Positions 22,071 to 23,025 of a stretch of 23,025 nt of DNA are shown one piece after another. This stretch comes from Clostridia bacterium. GTDB lineage: Bacteria > Bacillota > Clostridia > Christensenellales > Aristaeellaceae. Location of the stretch: positions 1-23,025 of the forward strand of contig WRFT01000003.1 of assembly GCA_009776385.1 (NCBI GenBank), in the 5' to 3' direction. A program made the position numbers and the translations under genes. Every line of letters begins with the position of its first letter. Positions within the stretch are counted from its first letter, which is position 1. The notes beneath the pieces were generated by a model that was not told the DNA's origin, made no database searches, and worked only from the letters and a program-made list of their open reading frames with translations.

Positions 22071-23025
22071 ATGTTCAGGAAATTTGCGGCGATGGTACTG
22101 GCGCTCATGTTCACCCTCTTGACGGCCTCGGCTCTGGCGTATGAGCCTGTTGCGAAGGATGTTATTCTGGTCGGTGCTGTGTTTATCGGCTCGGCGGATG
22201 ATGGATTTACCGGCGCGCACTACAATGGTATGGAGGGCATGCGCGTTGCGCTGGGATTGGCTGAAAACCAAGTCTTGTATAAGTTTGACGTACCGGAAAA
22301 TGCGGAATGCGATAATGCTTTAAGAGAATTGGTAGCTGCCGGTTGTCATATCATTTTTGGCAACTCATGGGGTTTTATGAACTTCATGGAAGAAATTGCC
22401 GAAGAATATCCCGATGTCATCTTCTCCCATTGTTCCGGATATAAAAATAACGGAGTAAACTTTAACAACTACTTTGGCCGGATTTATCAGGCGCGCTACC
22501 TGGCCGGTATTGCCGCCGGGTTAAAAACACAGAGTAATCAACTGGGGTATGTGGCTGCCTTTGCCGGGAATGCCGAAGTCGCGGGCGGTTTGAATGCATT
22601 TACATTAGGTGCGCAAAGCGTCAATCCCGATGCGGTTTTACATGTCAAGTATATTAACTCCTGGGGAGATCCCACGCTGGAAAAACAAACGGCTGAAGCG
22701 CTGCTCGCACTTGGTTGTGATGTCATCGCGCAGCACTGTGACTCCGTGATGCCGCAAGTCGCCGCGGAACAGGCAGGGAAGTTTGGCTGCGGATATAACA
22801 GAGATATGACAGCTGAAGCGCCAAAGGCACATTTGACAGCGCCTATTTGGAACTGGGATGTCTTTTACACCCTGGAAGTCAATGATGTCATTGAGGGTGT
22901 TTGGGAATGTGTTAATTACTTCCCCGGGTTGGCAGAAGGCTTTGTAGATATCAGCCCCCTGTCCGCCAATTGCGCTGAGGGAACTGAGGAGGCCGTTCTT
23001 GCCGCTCGAGTTAAAATCGTATCGG
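22071..23025 (+). CDS. BMP/PnrA-family solute-binding protein (partial, runs off right edge)
   Basis: The frame is open from ATG 22071 to the window edge, 318 codons, behind a perfect AAGGAGG 7 bases upstream. A Sec signal peptide (residues 1-23, ending SALA) precedes a BMP (basic membrane protein / PnrA) domain: NSWGFMNFMEEIAEEYPDVIFSHCSG, YFGRIYQARYLAGIAAG, LGYVAAFAGNAEVAGGLNAFTLGAQSVNP, VIAQHCDSVMPQVAAEQ and the TAPIWNWDVFYTLEV stretch. Family members are substrate-binding parts of ABC importers, usually for purine nucleosides. No cysteine follows the signal peptide, so the usual lipoprotein anchor is missing. Its place after xpt supports a purine-related ligand, but the permease and ATPase genes would lie beyond the edge. 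The C-terminus is not seen. Confidence 0.9.
   Translation, partial: MFRKFAAMVLALMFTLLTASALAYEPVAKDVILVGAVFIGSADDGFTGAHYNGMEGMRVALGLAENQVLYKFDVPENAECDNALRELVAAGCHIIFGNSWGFMNFMEEIAEEYPDVIFSHCSGYKNNGVNFNNYFGRIYQARYLAGIAAGLKTQSNQLGYVAAFAGNAEVAGGLNAFTLGAQSVNPDAVLHVKYINSWGDPTLEKQTAEALLALGCDVIAQHCDSVMPQVAAEQAGKFGCGYNRDMTAEAPKAHLTAPIWNWDVFYTLEVNDVIEGVWECVNYFPGLAEGFVDISPLSANCAEGTEEAVLAARVKIVS

Overview
The window looks like chromosomal DNA from a Gram-positive bacterium of the Bacillota, most likely class Clostridia. The evidence is gene content and order. A flippase-yabN(mazG)-hup-yabO(rqcP) cluster resembles the Bacillus/Clostridium yabM-yabN-yabO block. There are also a long-form hpf, a PurBox-like site next to xpt, AGGAGG-type ribosome binding sites, and a fused ispDF. 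I see no phage genes, transposases, tRNA or rRNA genes, or CRISPR repeats. Genus-level placement cannot be made from the sequence alone.

Left part (1-9989, all minus strand). A strong promoter at 10054-10024 reads leftward into a SpoVB/YabM-type flippase, yabN/mazG and, after a 121-base gap, hup. A rho-independent terminator follows hup. Next come rqcP, ispDF, a secreted SH3-repeat protein, a nitroreductase and a secreted caspase-like protease, packed with overlaps or gaps of under 15 bases. A separate extended -10 promoter precedes the last gene, a membrane-anchored protein with three lamin-tail domains, a chitobiase/hexosaminidase C-terminal-like domain and the start of a CotH kinase domain. 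That gene runs off the left edge. Housekeeping genes (ribosome quality control, isoprenoid precursors, nucleoid protein) therefore lead into three predicted exported proteins of unknown joint function.

Middle (10290-20172, all plus strand). The first run is hpf, a metallo-beta-lactamase-fold hydrolase, comEC (DNA uptake channel) and holA (DNA polymerase III delta subunit), overlapping or nearly so. After a 176-base gap holding a good promoter and a nested leader hairpin, a second run begins: a MoxR ATPase, a DUF58 protein and a membrane transglutaminase-like protein (the usual three-gene module), then ttcA, whose start overlaps the transglutaminase stop.

Right part (20180-23025). rluD converges on ttcA with 7 bases between them. 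Its upstream region holds a possible 38-codon reading frame with a strong ribosome binding site and a long inverted repeat. Divergently, xpt (xanthine phosphoribosyltransferase) has a promoter and a PurBox-like operator. It is followed by a BMP/PnrA-family solute-binding protein that runs off the right edge, which suggests a small purine salvage unit.

No unmistakably new system is visible. The items most worth a second look are the secreted caspase with a built-in EF-hand-like loop and its exported neighbours, the rluD leader, the moxR leader and the PurBox-controlled xpt unit.
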